Notes: generated by a model not told the origin, from the sequence alone. A stretch of DNA of 64,000 nucleotides from Cylicocyclus nassatus (GCA_958299035.1 CATQJL010000316.1:45567585-45631584), one strand, 5' to 3'; counted from the stretch's first letter, positions 1 through 11,494 are shown. Translations and numbers: made by a program.

Positions 1-224
1 TTTACGTTGCTTGCTTTTGCACGTTTTGTCGCCTAACGCTTGCCCTCCGGGGAAATGCACTGATGCGAAGGAAACGTAAATCAATCAATGTTTGGGCGAG
101 GTCCCGCAACGAACCGCGTTCTTTGGGAGCTGTTACGCGTTGTTACAACTCCCCCCATATTAGAGACTCCGAAGAGTGGTCGTTCAGAAGCCGACAAGAG
201 GAGGCGACCGGTAGGAAGTTAATT

Positions 225-540
225 TCTGTCGGTTCGAATATTCGAACATTCGAATAAGTCGGTTGCAAATAATCGAACATTCGAATAAGTCCTTTTTTTG
301 TTGCGTCAAATATTCGAATATTCGAATAGTGGTTTTTTCCAACGTATCGAATATTCGAATATTCGAATACGCCGTTTTTCCAAATGGGCGAATGAACGAA
401 TATTCGAATAATTGCCTCTTTCGTATATTCGACTATTCGAACAGTCGAATAATTGCGTTTTTTTCAAACATTCGACTATTCGAATATTCGAATAGTCGAA
501 TATTTCGAATAAATTATTCGAACTCGAATATTCGGTCTCA
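225..540. repeat. TTCGAATA palindromic simple-repeat block
   Basis: A run of short, self-complementary units built on TTCGAATATTCGAA, separated by small T-rich spacers. The units are not a strict tandem array: spacing varies and many carry single changes (TTCGAACA, TTCGACTA). The same motif forms a second block at about 60.44-60.63 kb. Open frames through it are byproducts of the repeat. I infer a satellite-like or transposon-internal repeat. Confidence 0.8.
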
Positions 541-1251
541 ACTATAGTATGTAGCTTTTATGGATTGGCCACTTCGACTTCTGACCATTCCCTTGTAAGT
601 CTCAACCTAGGAATGTTGCGCTTGAAGTCCTCTAGTTTTGAGACCTGCTTCTACGAGCATCAGTTACTAGGGGGTTAGCAAGAAACAATTTGCCTGTATT
701 TCTGTATCATGATATTTAAATCATAAGCATCACTGCAGAGTGTCCGTCTTTGCCGTCCCCATTCCTATTTTGGCCATAAACACCCTACTGTCGGGTGTTT
801 TTTGTTGTTTCGCTGATGTTTGCTGTTCATCTATGCGACTATTTATGTGGCAGCATTTCCTAAAACTTGTGTCTTTCGTCTCCGCTTCTTGTCGAAAAGC
901 CAGTATGGGAGGGGCAAAGGACATTGTGTATAGCGACACATATGATTATCGGCTCAGATTCGTGTGGAGATGAAGTCTTGTCAACTCAAAGCGCAGCGTT
1001 TTTTGATAGCGGATGTTGAGAGCGAAAAGCAGTGCTATAAGGTGGAGGATTAATTACAAGTTTATCCTTGAAATCAGAAAGTCCGCAATCCACCCCCACA
1101 CAAATCTGGGACCCAATCATAGCTGAAAAAGTGGGACATCGTTATAACTGTATCTATGGCTCCATGCTTACAAATTGAACTCACACCGGTGGCAAATCCC
1201 AGCGCTTTATCGCTGATTTTACTTTCGGAATTTGCAATGTTTCATTTTCAG
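541..1251. other. no recognised feature
   Basis: Single-copy-looking, AT-rich sequence. I see no convincing exon, RNA gene or terminal inverted repeat here. Confidence 0.4.
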
Positions 1252-1436
1252 ATGGTTATGATTGTTCTGTACTTCACGCTATTTCAAGCAGTTGCTACTA
1301 TCCCTCAAAGGCTTTCCTTCAGCCATATTCTGAGGACAAACCAGTACTTATTGATAACGCAGTATAAATGCCAAACAAATATCGAAACCAATGTAAAAGA
1401 TGGTTGTCCGAGAGGTTTTGCTCATCAGTTGACTCC
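1252..1436 (+). CDS. candidate first exon of a secreted or membrane protein
   Basis: A T-rich TTCATTTTCAG acceptor sits directly before an ATG, which in nematodes is the usual look of a spliced-leader acceptor. The reading frame opens with a hydrophobic stretch (MVMIVLYFTLFQAVAT) that could be a signal peptide, runs about 62 codons and reaches a strong donor (GTGAGT) at 1437. I found no matching downstream exon and recognise no family. It could equally be chance open sequence in the repeat-rich flank. Confidence 0.22.
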
Positions 1437-1440
1437 GTGA

Positions 1441-2110
1441 GTTTCAATTCTTAGATTTGTCGTTTTCTGGCCTAGTGCTTTCGTAGTGCATTAGTTTCCA
1501 TTTTATCCGCAATACTCGGTGTAGTACATTAGAAACAAGGTTGTGCGGTACAATTCAGGCAAAATCCAATCTGTATTTCTAGTGTACGCGCCACACCTTC
1601 GAAATATTGTGAATATGCAGTTCGAGTCCATCTTATTCGTGACCCGGAGCGTCGAAGGCCTCCGAGAGCACTATACATAGGGCGGAATTCCAGAGGAAGT
1701 ACGGTGGCCTTTTTGGATGATCTCCGAGTTGGTTGACTGGTTGGTGGATTAGAAGGAGTTTCAGTGACTACTAATTTAGCTGCCACAAACGTCTGGTCTT
1801 AACAACGACTCAGTCATGTACTCTCGCTATGTAGATTTCCCCAACACTCCCCACAAGCATTTGGACCAACAAAAAAGCGTAGATTTTTGAACCACAGTAT
1901 GATGCCGTGGATAGGGTTGCTTTGAAAGGGGGCGTTTTCAGGAATTTTCCATCTACGATCAGTCTTACCAGCTGCTCTATCTCATCACTCGGAATTCGAT
2001 TGGTTCTCAACATTGCGTGGTCTACCGACTTTCCAATCTCTTCCCTGGTATGGTTTTTCGAATTTTCCAAAGCAGTATCTTTTTTGCCATAAACTATACG
2101 AAGCAATGTG
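1441..2110. other. no recognised feature
   Basis: No coding signal I would defend. Short overlapping frames on both strands look like chance. Confidence 0.4.
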
Positions 2111-2114
2111 ATCA

Positions 2115-2458
2115 CTTGAGGGATCGTTCAGACCGCGCCAGTACCCGTCCGAATCTGCCCAAGTACGTCCGAATCCACCCAAACCCGCCCGAATACGTCC
2201 GAACCCGCCTGGCCAGAACTGCCAAAGCGCCAGATTTGCGTTAAGCTAGGTTTAGCTAGGATAGAAATATGCACCACGGGCGCAGTATTCCATGCGTGCT
2301 CCAATATGCCAATTTGGACGCATATCTGCTGCGCTTTGGCAATTCCGGCGTTCAGGCGGGTTCGGGAGTATTCAGACGTATTCGGGCGGGTTTGGGCGTA
2401 TTTGGACGTATTTGGGCGGATTCGGACGGGTACTGGCGCAGTCTGAACGATCCCTTGA
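2115..2458. mobile_element. MITE with inverted repeats of about 100 bp
   Basis: The left end (AGGGATCGTTCAGACCGCGC) is mirrored at the right end (GTCTGAACGATCCCT), and the arms continue inward as matching runs of a degenerate unit of about 10 bp with CCGAAT and CCCAAAC cores. The middle has no transposase coding. Flanking TTG is present on both sides but is too short to be a convincing target duplication. Superfamily not assigned. Confidence 0.7.
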
Positions 2459-2769
2459 AGGTCTATGAGCTGGTGGCATACATGGCTACAGTTGAAGGCG
2501 CCCATCAAAATGAAGTTGCTTCCAGTATTTGCCTTTGACTGTGTATAGTTTTGATATGCTTTTTACCTGTTTTATGCAAACATCTTTCGTTGCTATCCAC
2601 CGATCGCTCAACTCTTTTTTGGTAGGTAACAATGACCGCTCCACGTTCACAGCAACTTACGTGTACGAATTCTCACCTCACGCACTCAACAAGATTCGTT
2701 CTGGCTGGACAGAAGATCCGTACAGTAATGAGGTGCTTCAGTTGTACTCGGATTTCTAAGAGGGCTTAG

Positions 2770-3520
2770 TTTCCACAGTTTTGACTTCTTCTTGATAGAC
2801 GTTTCAACAACGGAGGATACTAACTTATGCATTCCCCGAATTGTTCAACCATCAATGTGGCTGCCTTCCGATCGTTTCAACACGTGTTTGAAGTTCCTTA
2901 GGCCCTGGCCAGACTTCGCTCAAAAGCGCCCAAAAGCGCTCTCTAACCTCTCCTCACTCTCTCTCATTTCTCCTCATACGAGAAATTGAAGAGACACCAC
3001 AGAAATTTGGGCGCGTTTGAGCGCTTTTGAGCAAAGTCTGGCCAGGGCCTCAAAGTTGCTGGAGCTAACGCGTTGAAACGATCGAAAGGCAACCACGTTG
3101 ATGGTTCGTATGGAAGTTCTGGAGCATGCACGATAAGTTGGCGGTTGAAGACGAGATGCATATTATTAGGCGCGTCTTTGAACGCTAATTCTACATCTCT
3201 TTTCTTGCGGACGAACTCCTTGAATAAGTTATGGGCTTTCAACGTCTCAACTTGTCAAAAAACTCTACCTATACATATTTCTAGTGGCTGTGCTACTTTC
3301 TTGCAGTGAATATACTTGGTACGAGTCTGATTACCCACTCAGGTGTTTTTGTAGAGCTTTTCGCTAATTTTACCCCGCTTGAAGCTTGACAAATTTGAAC
3401 ATTCAAAATTTTCTTTAAAGAGTTCTTCCGCAAAAAAGACGATAGATTTAGAATTAGCGTTCGAAGACGCGTCCAGTGATAGGCATCTCGTCCACAACCG
3501 CCGACATTGATATCCTTCCT
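2770..3520. repeat. overlapping inverted repeats (foldback region)
   Basis: Two inverted pairs are visible. Arms at about 2846-2945 and 3012-3107 share CCGATCGTTTCAAC and the GGCCCTGGCCAGACTT block in opposite orientation around a short C/T-rich centre. A second pair at about 3135-3225 and 3420-3515 shares GGCGGTTG, ACGAGATGC and the CGCGTCTT..GAACGCTAATTCTA block. The overlap suggests one foldback element inserted into another. No coding content is recognised. Confidence 0.65.
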
Positions 3521-3583
3521 TTATAAGCCCAATTGCAGTGATAGTTTAATCAACAGGTCTTTTATTCAACAACAAATGGAGAA

Positions 3584-4224
3584 ATGACTTCTATACACAA
3601 GTTTGATTTGAATCGCTTATTATCTGTTCTCCAAGACGGGTCATCTGGGAAACGAGTATTCACATACACCTCACAGCGCAATTTGTTGAGGTCTGTAGCC
3701 GAAATCATTTGGATAGATTGTGACTTTGGACTCATTTCCAGCGTGGCGAGTGGCGTGCTTTTTAGTCAACATCATCAAGAAAATCACACGACTATTTTCA
3801 TACGGTAAGTGCGTCATCGATTTTTTCTGCTTCTAGCGTGATTATCTTCTGTAAAACTATGAGGACATGTGACAGATGTTGTCTTGACACACCTGCACCT
3901 TTCATGAGTCTGTGTAAAGCCTATGTAGGCACGTTCTTGTCTTCCTTCCTGGACTTGAGATGCTCACTACATTTGGTCATAAAATGCACCATTCTTTGGT
4001 GGGGCACTTGTGGAAAGCTCAGCACGTTTAGGGTGTCCAACAGTAGAAACGGTCAAGAGGTGCGACTTGACTGCGACTGCGACTACGACTCTTCGGTTGT
4101 CACCAACTCAGTAGCCCAATGTGGGATATGCAATTCAATGAAAATTCCTCAAGTGCTTCACGCTATTCAAACTTACCGCTTTCTGAGTTTGACGGCTTTT
4201 GCCATAAAACTTGACCAGATGTAA
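3584..4224 (+). CDS. candidate two-exon reading frame of unknown function
   Basis: An ATG at 3584 opens 73 codons ending at a good donor (GTAAGT at 3805). A T-rich acceptor (TTCTGCTTCTAG) follows 32 nt later, and the next exon continues in the same frame to a stop at 4224. The predicted product is about 200 residues with a cysteine- and aspartate-rich patch (RLDCDCDYDSS) and no family I recognise. A 32-nt intron is at or below the usual nematode minimum, so this may be coincidence. Confidence 0.2.
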
Positions 4225-4706
4225 GATATTGCTGGTTTTTTTTTTGCTTTTTTGGGTTTTTGGCCTCCAACGTTCATGCTTCGGTCTGTTTCGAGACAGT
4301 GTCAGGCGGAGCGACCCGTGTCAGGTCTTGTATATCTTCTTGAGAATTGGCAGTGCTTCTGAAGAGCATAAAACACTGAGCATGTGCTTTCCATCTGGCA
4401 CTATCGCGCCTCTTGACAGATCGTATCACCTGTTCTCGCCTTTGTTATATTTTCATTAAAACAGTCCATAATAGTGACATTAGCATTAGTAGGTCCTCCG
4501 CTGATTCTTACACTATGTAAATGGCAAAGGCATCCGTTAAGGTTGATTGAGAACAGTCAGCGTTCACTGGGTCTATCCTGCGGTTTCCTCAACGACAAAG
4601 GAAGTGCACGCAACGTTCTTCGATCTGTCCTAATTGTGCGGTACGTTGCACTTGTTTAGTTCTCTCAGTCGTTACCTTCCCGCTTACCTTTCCTCACCAA
4701 AAGCAA

Positions 4707-5446
4707 TTAAAGGCACCGTCTATCCAGATTTTCGACTTCCAGGTTTTTGTCGTTTCAGGATCTTCTCATGTCCCTGATCCATTATGAAGTCGAGAATCCG
4801 CGAAGTTTTTCCCGACCCCGAAAATTCCCGTTTCGGAGAACCGGCAGGCTGGTTCTCCGGAACGGTGATTGGATGGGCGCGCGTGGATGGGCGGGCATGG
4901 ATGGGAGGGCGGTGCCGTCTGGGGTCCTCGTGCATCTTCGTTATTCCGGAGCGATTTTCTCGTTTCCGAAGCGACATTTTGCGCCGCGACTTGGGCATTG
5001 GCTTGATAGGGGGCCCTACTATCATATGCTGCCAAAAGCTCAAAATCCTTGACTTGGGGGTGGACGCTGCCCTTACGGGCAAATACGAAAATGTAGAGGA
5101 CAGGGGCGCCGGTACTGATAAGGCTCTTGCCCAATTGGCAACGCACCAATTTGCTTCTGAAGCGAGAAGTCCGCTTCAGAAGTGGCGACTGGAACGCCCC
5201 GGCGACCGGGACGAGTTAGTTCGATAAGCCAGAGTGCGCATACCGCACACAGTCAAGACGCAGCCCACAAAGACTCTGGTCTCCTTAGTGGCGGCAGGCG
5301 ACAAAATTCATATCAAGAGCTTCTGGAAAGCCCGTTTTCGGCGTTTTCGTGCCCTCCAAGCTGCATTTTCAGAATCAGTGGGAGGAATAAGCCCAGGTAA
5401 GCGAAAAAAAATTCCATTCGAAATTTTGCTCAGATGCTGCCTTTAA
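4707..5446. mobile_element. TTAA-flanked element, AGGCA..TGCCT termini (copy 1)
   Basis: TTAA followed by AGGCACCGTC at the left and ATGCTGCCT followed by TTAA at the right. The right arm carries the family sequence TAAGCCCAGGTAAGCG just inside the end; the centre has GATGGGCG-type short repeats and no transposase. It belongs with the copies at 14.19, 19.03, 20.80 and 49.31 kb. A TTAA target site is characteristic of piggyBac-type transposition, but the terminal AGGCAG is not a classic piggyBac end. Confidence 0.65.
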
Positions 5447-7261
5447 AACCTTCTTTTGTGCTAGCATAGCTAACTGATGGGTTGCAGAGTCCCTGTTTCT
5501 GTATGAGTTGTAATTATTATTCAAGCTTGACTTACGATAGTACAACATTTTGAAATACAGACTACTGTCATTCATACAACTAAATGGATGTTGCTAATGA
5601 CAATTAGTCATCATTTTTGCGTTCCCGCAGGATTGATTTTGTGAGTTTGCTCCATCTTACTAGAATCTTACAGGGATTGGGATTACTGCCTTGTTCGACA
5701 TGGGGTTGGTGCTAATGAGGATTTTTGTGAAAAAGAAAGACATCAGTGGTTAATCAAAGAAGGATTGGTGGTAGGATTTTGATCCGAAGGTTCAGTTTCA
5801 ATTGTAATTGCCATTCAGAGCGAACGCTCGACAGCATTGTGGTTTTCTGCGTTTTTGATATCTGTAATTGTTTTAGTGATAGTAAGTTTGTTCAAGGTCA
5901 ATTCTGTTTTCCCCACTCATTTTCAAATGATTATTGACAGACCCGTGCACTGAGACACTTTTTTAATATTTTTAGCTGCTTGCAATTCTTGTTTCGTACA
6001 TCTGTTGGTTGAGACGCAGCCTAGATGACACGTATGATGGAGTAAGTCTGTGGTTGCAAGTCAAGAATATGTTGTGGCTAATTTTACGCCTATTAAGGAT
6101 CAAACAACGAACCTTCGCTGTTATCCGGGACAGTATCCCGATATGGATATCTCAGTCGATAGATGGAATTACTGAGGTGACAATAGAATAAGTGGCTTAG
6201 AGAAACCCGGCTACCACTATCGCTACCCGCTACCATCAGCTTTTTGCATCTCATGTGGCTACTCTTTAGAAGCCCACAAATTTTGAAGCATTTGTGTTAT
6301 TCTTTGCCAATGGAATGGGAGCGTCGTGTTTTGTGTTTCACTTTCTGTGATCTCAGCGACATATTCCTCCATAATGATTGATAGATGCTACCTTGTATGT
6401 TTATCTGAGTACTGTGTTAGTGCACGATTTGGTTCTGTCTTTTGAGACTTCCTTATTGCCACAGATGTGCCTTATAATATGCCTGTTTTGATTGTTCCTC
6501 ACTATGTATTAAGTTGTGTAATAAGTTCTGTCCCATTTTTTCTTTCAATTCTTCACAGTATTTTGCGCGGTGTTTTGCAAAATGTATATATGCATTTGAA
6601 AGCTTTAAGTCTGCTCTACCAAAATCTTCACATCAGTTTCTTTTATCAACGGTATTTAAAAACTTTCCCAGCATCAAGTTTGGAAAACCAAAGAGGAAGA
6701 AATTTCATTTTCGACAACTAATTTGAGTCACCTCCCGTCTAAGTCAGAATGCTTACAAAACAGCTGGAAAAATCTGCTAAACGTAAGGAAAGAATCAAAG
6801 CTGTAGCTTCTGCAGAGGTTCAAAAGTGCAGAAAACTTTCAAAAAAAATTTCTCCACACTCGGAAAAGTCTTCTTTCTAATGTCTTTTCAATGTTGACGT
6901 TGGGCATCTGAAGGCAGTCCTGAGAAAGGACAGTAGACGCATAATACAGAGAAGGTAGTAGGGATCGTCTTTAGCTATAAAATCATCAAATCCATAAGTT
7001 AGTTACTCAAAAATTTAATGTTTGGGGGATACACAGCTTAGGTAGGCAAGGCGCCGAACATCGTCCCCGCAACTTTCGCTTCGCCGACTTCTGAAAAAAA
7101 TGGCATTAAAAAGTCGGTTGAAGGAGGAGAACAAGCACAAACAGTGTCATTACAACCATAAGAGTCTAATAGGTTGTTCTGTTTGTTGTCAAGCTTGTTG
7201 ATAAAAGTTACCAATGGAAAACGGGGAAATTTGGAACGAAAAAAGATTCTGGTGCAAGTAT
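5447..7261. other. intergenic, no recognised feature
   Basis: AT-rich sequence with several short open frames (the longest at 6467-6721, hydrophobic). Nothing has convincing splice sites or a recognisable motif. Confidence 0.4.
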
Positions 7262-7295
7262 TGAGGACAGCTCTTAATCAGTAGTTTATTGGCAC

Positions 7296-7335
7296 GGCAA
7301 CGTTTTGATTTTTATAATCGTCATCAGGCCTTCAA
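7296..7335 (-). ncRNA. degenerate hammerhead ribozyme core in PLE 3' region
   Basis: On the minus strand the PLE 3' region reads CCTGATGAC, a short GATT/AATC stem with an ATAAA loop, then AAAACGTTGCC. Penelope-like elements are known to carry hammerhead motifs with CUGAUGA, stem II and GAAA in this order. The expected GAAA appears as AAAA, so catalysis is doubtful in this copy. I identified the core from position and motif, not from a covariance search. Confidence 0.5.
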
Positions 7336-7599
7336 TTACAATATAAATGATATGTAAAATTATGAAATACAAACGGCGCGTGTACCTTCATCTTCTTCTT
7401 AGATGGTAGGTAGGGAGGGGTGAGGTTGCGGATAGTATACAGTATCAGTGGCCTCCTTTGGTAAGTCAGTAAAGAATGAACCCCAGTCGCTTGCACTCAA
7501 GATATTAGCATCAACACATCTTTCATTTCTTCTTTACTGTTTATTTGTGGGCTATGCTTACATATTTCGTAAGCCTCCCTAATTTTCCTTTCTAAGGTA

Positions 7600-7831
7600 T
7601 GTCAAGTCTGAAGAGTTAGCTATTCTCTTAACTTGATCCCTCTACCCTTAGTTTCTTTCCTTTGCTTTAACATAACAGTTCTTGACTAGATTCCTTTATC
7701 ATTATAACATAAATATAAATGTGGGGGAACATAATTGGGGAGGGGACCACCGAGCACCCGGGGAGTGCCAGCTCATCTGGCGTTGGTATCGGCGAGGGGA
7801 CTGTCGGACTCTAATAGTCTGCGTCTCGACA
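7600..7831 (-). repeat. 3' LTR
   Basis: Begins TGTCGAGACGCAG on the minus strand and ends CTTGACA next to the TACC duplication. It differs from the 5' LTR at scattered positions and more strongly over the last 30 nt, which suggests an old insertion. Confidence 0.8.
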
Positions 7832-7904
7832 TGTCCGTTCCATGGCAAAGCTCGTCCTCGAGCTTTTGAAGTCTGCCATGGTAATTTAATTGTCATCATC
7901 GGAT

Positions 7905-8035
7905 TCGTTTGACGTTGCCCATTTTGAGGTATCATCGATTGATTTGATTGAACGTTGCCCATATGTACAGTTGAGTTATCATCATTGATTTGGACGTTGC
8001 CCATATGCACAATTGATGTTGCACATATACCATTT
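7905..8035. repeat. minisatellite with ACGTTGCCCATATG core
   Basis: Four degenerate units of roughly 35-55 bp share GACGTTGCCCAT and ATCATYGATTTG. It lies in the internal part of the LTR element. The minus frame through it gives repeated HMGNVQ, probably a byproduct of the repeat. Confidence 0.65.
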
Positions 8036-8635
8036 GCTGCTTTGATTGAGGGAGAATTGCTTCAGGCGTTAGTCGCTGGATTTTTCTTCACAAGGACAGG
8101 GGGAAAGGGATGAGAAGGTACGCTTTCGCACGCCCTGTCAGAAGAATGAGCTCGTCTCGAGCTGAAGAATTGGAGCAACATGGACGAGTGATGAGATGAT
8201 TTAAATGATGGGCAAATCGGGGTACGGATGAGGCTTCCGTAGTGGTTTGGGGAGGCGGATAGGGACTTCCGCATGATGGTAAAATGTGGCAGAGGGTATA
8301 GGGAGGCGGACAAAGACCGCACTGGTGATGAAATGTGACATACGGGTATATGATGTCCGTAAAGAAAATAGTGAGCATTGTTGTAGAAAACGAGATTACT
8401 GGCATGGAATCTTATATATAAAGCTGAATGTCTGTTTGTATGTATGTATGTATGTCTGTCTGTATGTATGTATGTGTGTACGTATGTTCCGAATAGAAAA
8501 TTCCATTTCTGAACCGATCCGGACCAAACTTGGCACACATACACTACGGGCCCCGGCGGGTGTCATAGGCTACTTTTCGTCATCGATCGATATCGATTTT
8601 ATCGATTTTTATCGATTTTTTTGCTGAGTTCACCT

Positions 8636-9000
8636 ACGGGGCTGGGAGTTGGCACAGGGGGGTAATCGAGCATGGGGATTCCGAATACAATATTGGTTTT
8701 CAGGATTATCGATTACTTTTATCGATTTTATCGATTTTTTTGCAAAGTTTGAGCTACGGGGCTGGGAGTTGGCACAGGGGGGTAATCGAGCATGGGGATT
8801 CCGAATACAATATTGGTTTTCAGGATTATCGATTACTTTTATCGATTTTATCGATTTTTTTGCAAAGTTTGAGCTACGAGGCTGGGAGTTCGCACAGGGG
8901 GGTAATCGAGCATGGGGATTCCGAATACAATATTGGTTTTCGGGATTATCGATTACTTTTATCGATTTTATCGATTTTTTGCAAAGTTGGAGCTAGGGGG
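8636..9000 (+). repeat. three 120-bp tandem units
   Basis: Units contain GAGCTACGGGGCTGGGAG, GGCACAGGGGGGTAATCGAG, CGAATACAATATTGGTTTTC and runs of ATCGATTT. Spacing is exactly 120 bp for the first three and the units differ by few bases, indicating recent amplification. A fourth partial unit follows at 9000. Confidence 0.9.
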
Positions 9001-9044
9001 CTGGGAGTTGGCACAGGGGGTATTCGAGCATGCTGATCATCCCC

Positions 9045-9480
9045 AAGGGGGGTGATCAGCATGCTCGATTACACCCCTGTGCCAAATTCCAGCCCCCTAG
9101 CTCAAATTTTCAAAAAATCGATAAAATCGATAAAAGTAATGGACGATCTTGAAAACTAATATTGTATTCGTAATCTGCATGCTCGATTACCCCCTGTGCA
9201 AACTCCCAGCCCCGCAGGTCAAACTTTACAAAAAAATCGATAAAATCGATAAAAGTAATGGACGATCCTGAAAACTAATATTGTGTTCGTAATCAGCATG
9301 CTCGATTACCCCCCTGTGCAAAATCTCAGCCTCGCATGTCAAAATTTACAAAAAATCGAGAAAATCAATAAAAGTAACCGATAATTCTGAAAACTAATAT
9401 TGTATTCGGAATTCCCATGCTCACTTCCCCCCTGTGCCAACTCCTAGCCCTGTAGGTGAACTCTGCGAAAAAATCGATAA
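9045..9480 (-). repeat. inverted 120-bp units
   Basis: The same unit reads on the minus strand about four times (CTCGATTACCCC near 9063, 9182, 9300 and a variant near 9419), more diverged than the plus-strand array. Confidence 0.85.
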
Positions 9481-9598
9481 AAATCGGTAAAATCGACATC
9501 GATCGATAACGAAAAGTGGACTGTGACACCCGCCGGGGCCCGAAGTGTATGTGTGCCAAGTTTGGTCCGGATACGGCGGAGCCGGGTAAGCCAGCTAG

Positions 9599-11250
9599 TA
9601 ATATATAAATCGATAGCAAATAACAAAACGAATTATGTTCGAAGACGGCGAAGGAACGGAATGTATACTCCGAACATTTGCCGTTACAGAGCAGGGTAAG
9701 CTATGATATGGACATGTAATTTCACAGGATATTGACATTTTTTTTCTAACCTGCAAGCAACTCAGGAGGGAACACTTCCCTAACGTTGATTACAAGGGGC
9801 GTGGGTGAAAAGTGATTGACTGAAAACCTTCTCCGAGCCGCCAATCAGAGAATTCTTTCTTTTCATAGTGCGGTTGCTTGCGGGCAAACTTACACTGTGC
9901 CAATAGCTGCTGCGTTAATGAAATTTGTGAGGTTGCTATTGGCACTTCTCACTCATTATGAGGGAGACCAATTCGTTCCTTGTCTCAGATGCTCTGAACG
10001 TCTGAGACTGGGCCGGAACCTTTTCTGGAAATCTGTTTTGCAAGCTTTAACATGAATGATTTTTTTGTTTTTGGTTGGAGTAGCACAATGATAGATGCAA
10101 AATTGCACAAAACTGTTATGAATACAGTATAAATAGAACACGGAAAACTAGGAAATGAATACCTCTATGACGAAGTTGGATAAAGATGATCAGTAAATAT
10201 CCATCTCGCTTCGGTAGTCGAAAATCATCTGGTCCAGAGCTGCATAATCTTTTACAAATGAATAATTAGGTAATTAGGCGAAGCTGACTTGAGCGCAAAC
10301 TAGGCAGTATTGTATTACTGCTTGGAACAATTTTCGCCGAGCTCAGGATAAGTCCTGGCGCCTGTATGCCACTCAAGATTAGATAATGACGCTCTGAACA
10401 TGACTGGGAAAGTGGCCTCTGGTAATCCCATGGGCTATTACATAGCCTATGGAATCACCATAGGCAACATAGCCTACGGACTATCCACAGGCGTCTAGAT
10501 CACCTGTGGAACTTGCGGCAATTACAGAACGCTATGGCAATTAAACACAATTATAAAAATTTCATACATATGTACAGTGCCGGCGTTGGCGATAGAGTCC
10601 CTGAGTTTGTGTAAAAAATAACGATGGAAAGTGAGAAAGAAGAAAATAAATGATTGAAAATAATGTGTAAAGTTGTAGGCGAAATATGGTGAAAAATGGT
10701 TGTGAAAATGAATTTTACATGTTTTGGAAAGATAATAGATTGTGAAAGAGAAAATGTGGAAGTTACAAAGTAAAATATGTTTTAAAAAAATGAAAAGTTT
10801 TAGACTTGTTTTTAAATAAATAGGGTGGGGAAAGGGGCTAGAGGAAGAAAGAGTAAATATTTACGGTTCTTCACGTGGTATCACGGTGAAAACTGTAAGG
10901 AATCACAGCAGATAAAAAATATCATATACCATATTCAATATAGTAATATAGTCATTATCTGCTATGAAACAAAAAAAGACTATCAAATACACAGTAGGTA
11001 AAGAATACATGATTATATTCATTACCCACTATGACACGAAAAAATATGACAAAATAAGAAAACACACTCAGACCCATCGCCTGGACTCAAGGGAAAAGAG
11101 AAAAGAAAGGGTACATATAGAAAGGGGCTACGTAATTCACGTAGGAGATGAGGGCTGGTGCCGGTGGTGGGAGTATTCAGCAGAGATTGGCCTAATCTAT
11201 GCTTAGATTTTTTTTAGTAAGAAAAGTTATGCGACAAAAGTTCAGAAAAA
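9599..11250. other. internal region of the LTR element without recognised coding
   Basis: Contains short palindromes around CATAGCCTATGG (10.43-10.50 kb) and a very A-rich stretch (10.6-11.2 kb). The frame at 10964-11206 is lysine-rich low-complexity. I see no RT, integrase or zinc knuckle. Confidence 0.5.
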
Positions 11251-11263
11251 CCCGGGACCTCCA
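11251..11263 (-). promoter_or_regulatory. tRNA primer-binding site
   Basis: Minus strand TGGAGGTCCCGGG directly abuts the 5' LTR. It complements a 3' end of the form CCCGGGACCTCCA, the layout of a tRNA acceptor stem plus CCA. I cannot say which tRNA. Confidence 0.75.
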
Positions 11264-11494
11264 TGTCACGTGTACGAGTTAATTACTCTCGTCACTTGAT
11301 CCCTCTACCCTTAGTTTCTTTCCTTTGCTTTAACATAACAGTTCTTGACTAGATTCTTTTATCATTATAACATAAATATAAATGTGGGGGAACATAATTG
11401 GGGAGGGGACCACCGAGCACCCGGGGAGTGCCAGCTCATCTGAAGTTGGTGTCGGCGAGGGGACTGTCGGACTCCAATAGTCTGCGTCTCGACA
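11264..11494 (-). repeat. 5' LTR
   Basis: Begins TGTCGAGACGCAG on the minus strand and ends CGTGACA, followed at once by the primer-binding site. Confidence 0.8.

Larger units (their letters stand above)
8410..9598 (+). mobile_element. Helitron-like non-autonomous element with 120-bp tandem arrays in inverted orientation
   Basis: The 5' end is A|TCTTATATATAAAGCTG and the 3' end is a short CGGC..GCCG hairpin, then about 12 nt and CTAG|T, matching Helitron rules (5' TC, 3' CTRR, A-T target, no duplication). After a TGTATG-type microsatellite come three tandem units with exact 120-bp spacing (starts near 8641, 8761, 8881), then about four units of the same sequence inverted (9050-9480). The terminal 60 bp (TTTGGTCCGGA to GTGTCA) are also mirrored. 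No Rep/helicase is encoded. The 115-codon frame at 8649 exists only because 120 bp is 40 codons. Confidence 0.78.
7600..11494 (-). mobile_element. LTR retroelement, non-autonomous, inserted in PLE copy 1
   Basis: Two direct repeats of about 230 bp (11264-11494 as 5' LTR, 7600-7831 as 3' LTR) start TGTCGAGACG and end GACA. The host duplicates TACC (GGTA on the plus strand at 7596-7599 and 11495-11498). Directly after the 5' LTR lies TGGAGGTCCCGGG, complementary to a tRNA 3' end with CCA. Before the 3' LTR a frame reads KLEDELCHGTDM, like the KLEDELF tail of the small LTR element at 32.0 kb. No gag or pol domain is visible in the 2.2 kb left after removing the Helitron. A 4-bp duplication and TG..CA ends fit Ty3/Gypsy-type integration. 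Confidence 0.82.

Noticed and set aside
2008..2250. Overlapping frames at 1985-2508 on both strands
   Set aside because: They read the degenerate CCGAAT/CCCAAAC repeat of the MITE arms.
8649..9036. 115-codon frame with three near-identical 40-residue repeats
   Set aside because: The repeat period is 120 bp, so any stop-free frame repeats. The same sequence occurs inverted and non-coding in other Helitron copies.
11330..11494. C-terminal 57 residues of the long PLE frame (CRDADYWSP onward)
   Set aside because: This part lies in the inserted LTR element; copy 2 shows the true C-terminus (LERKIREAY onward).
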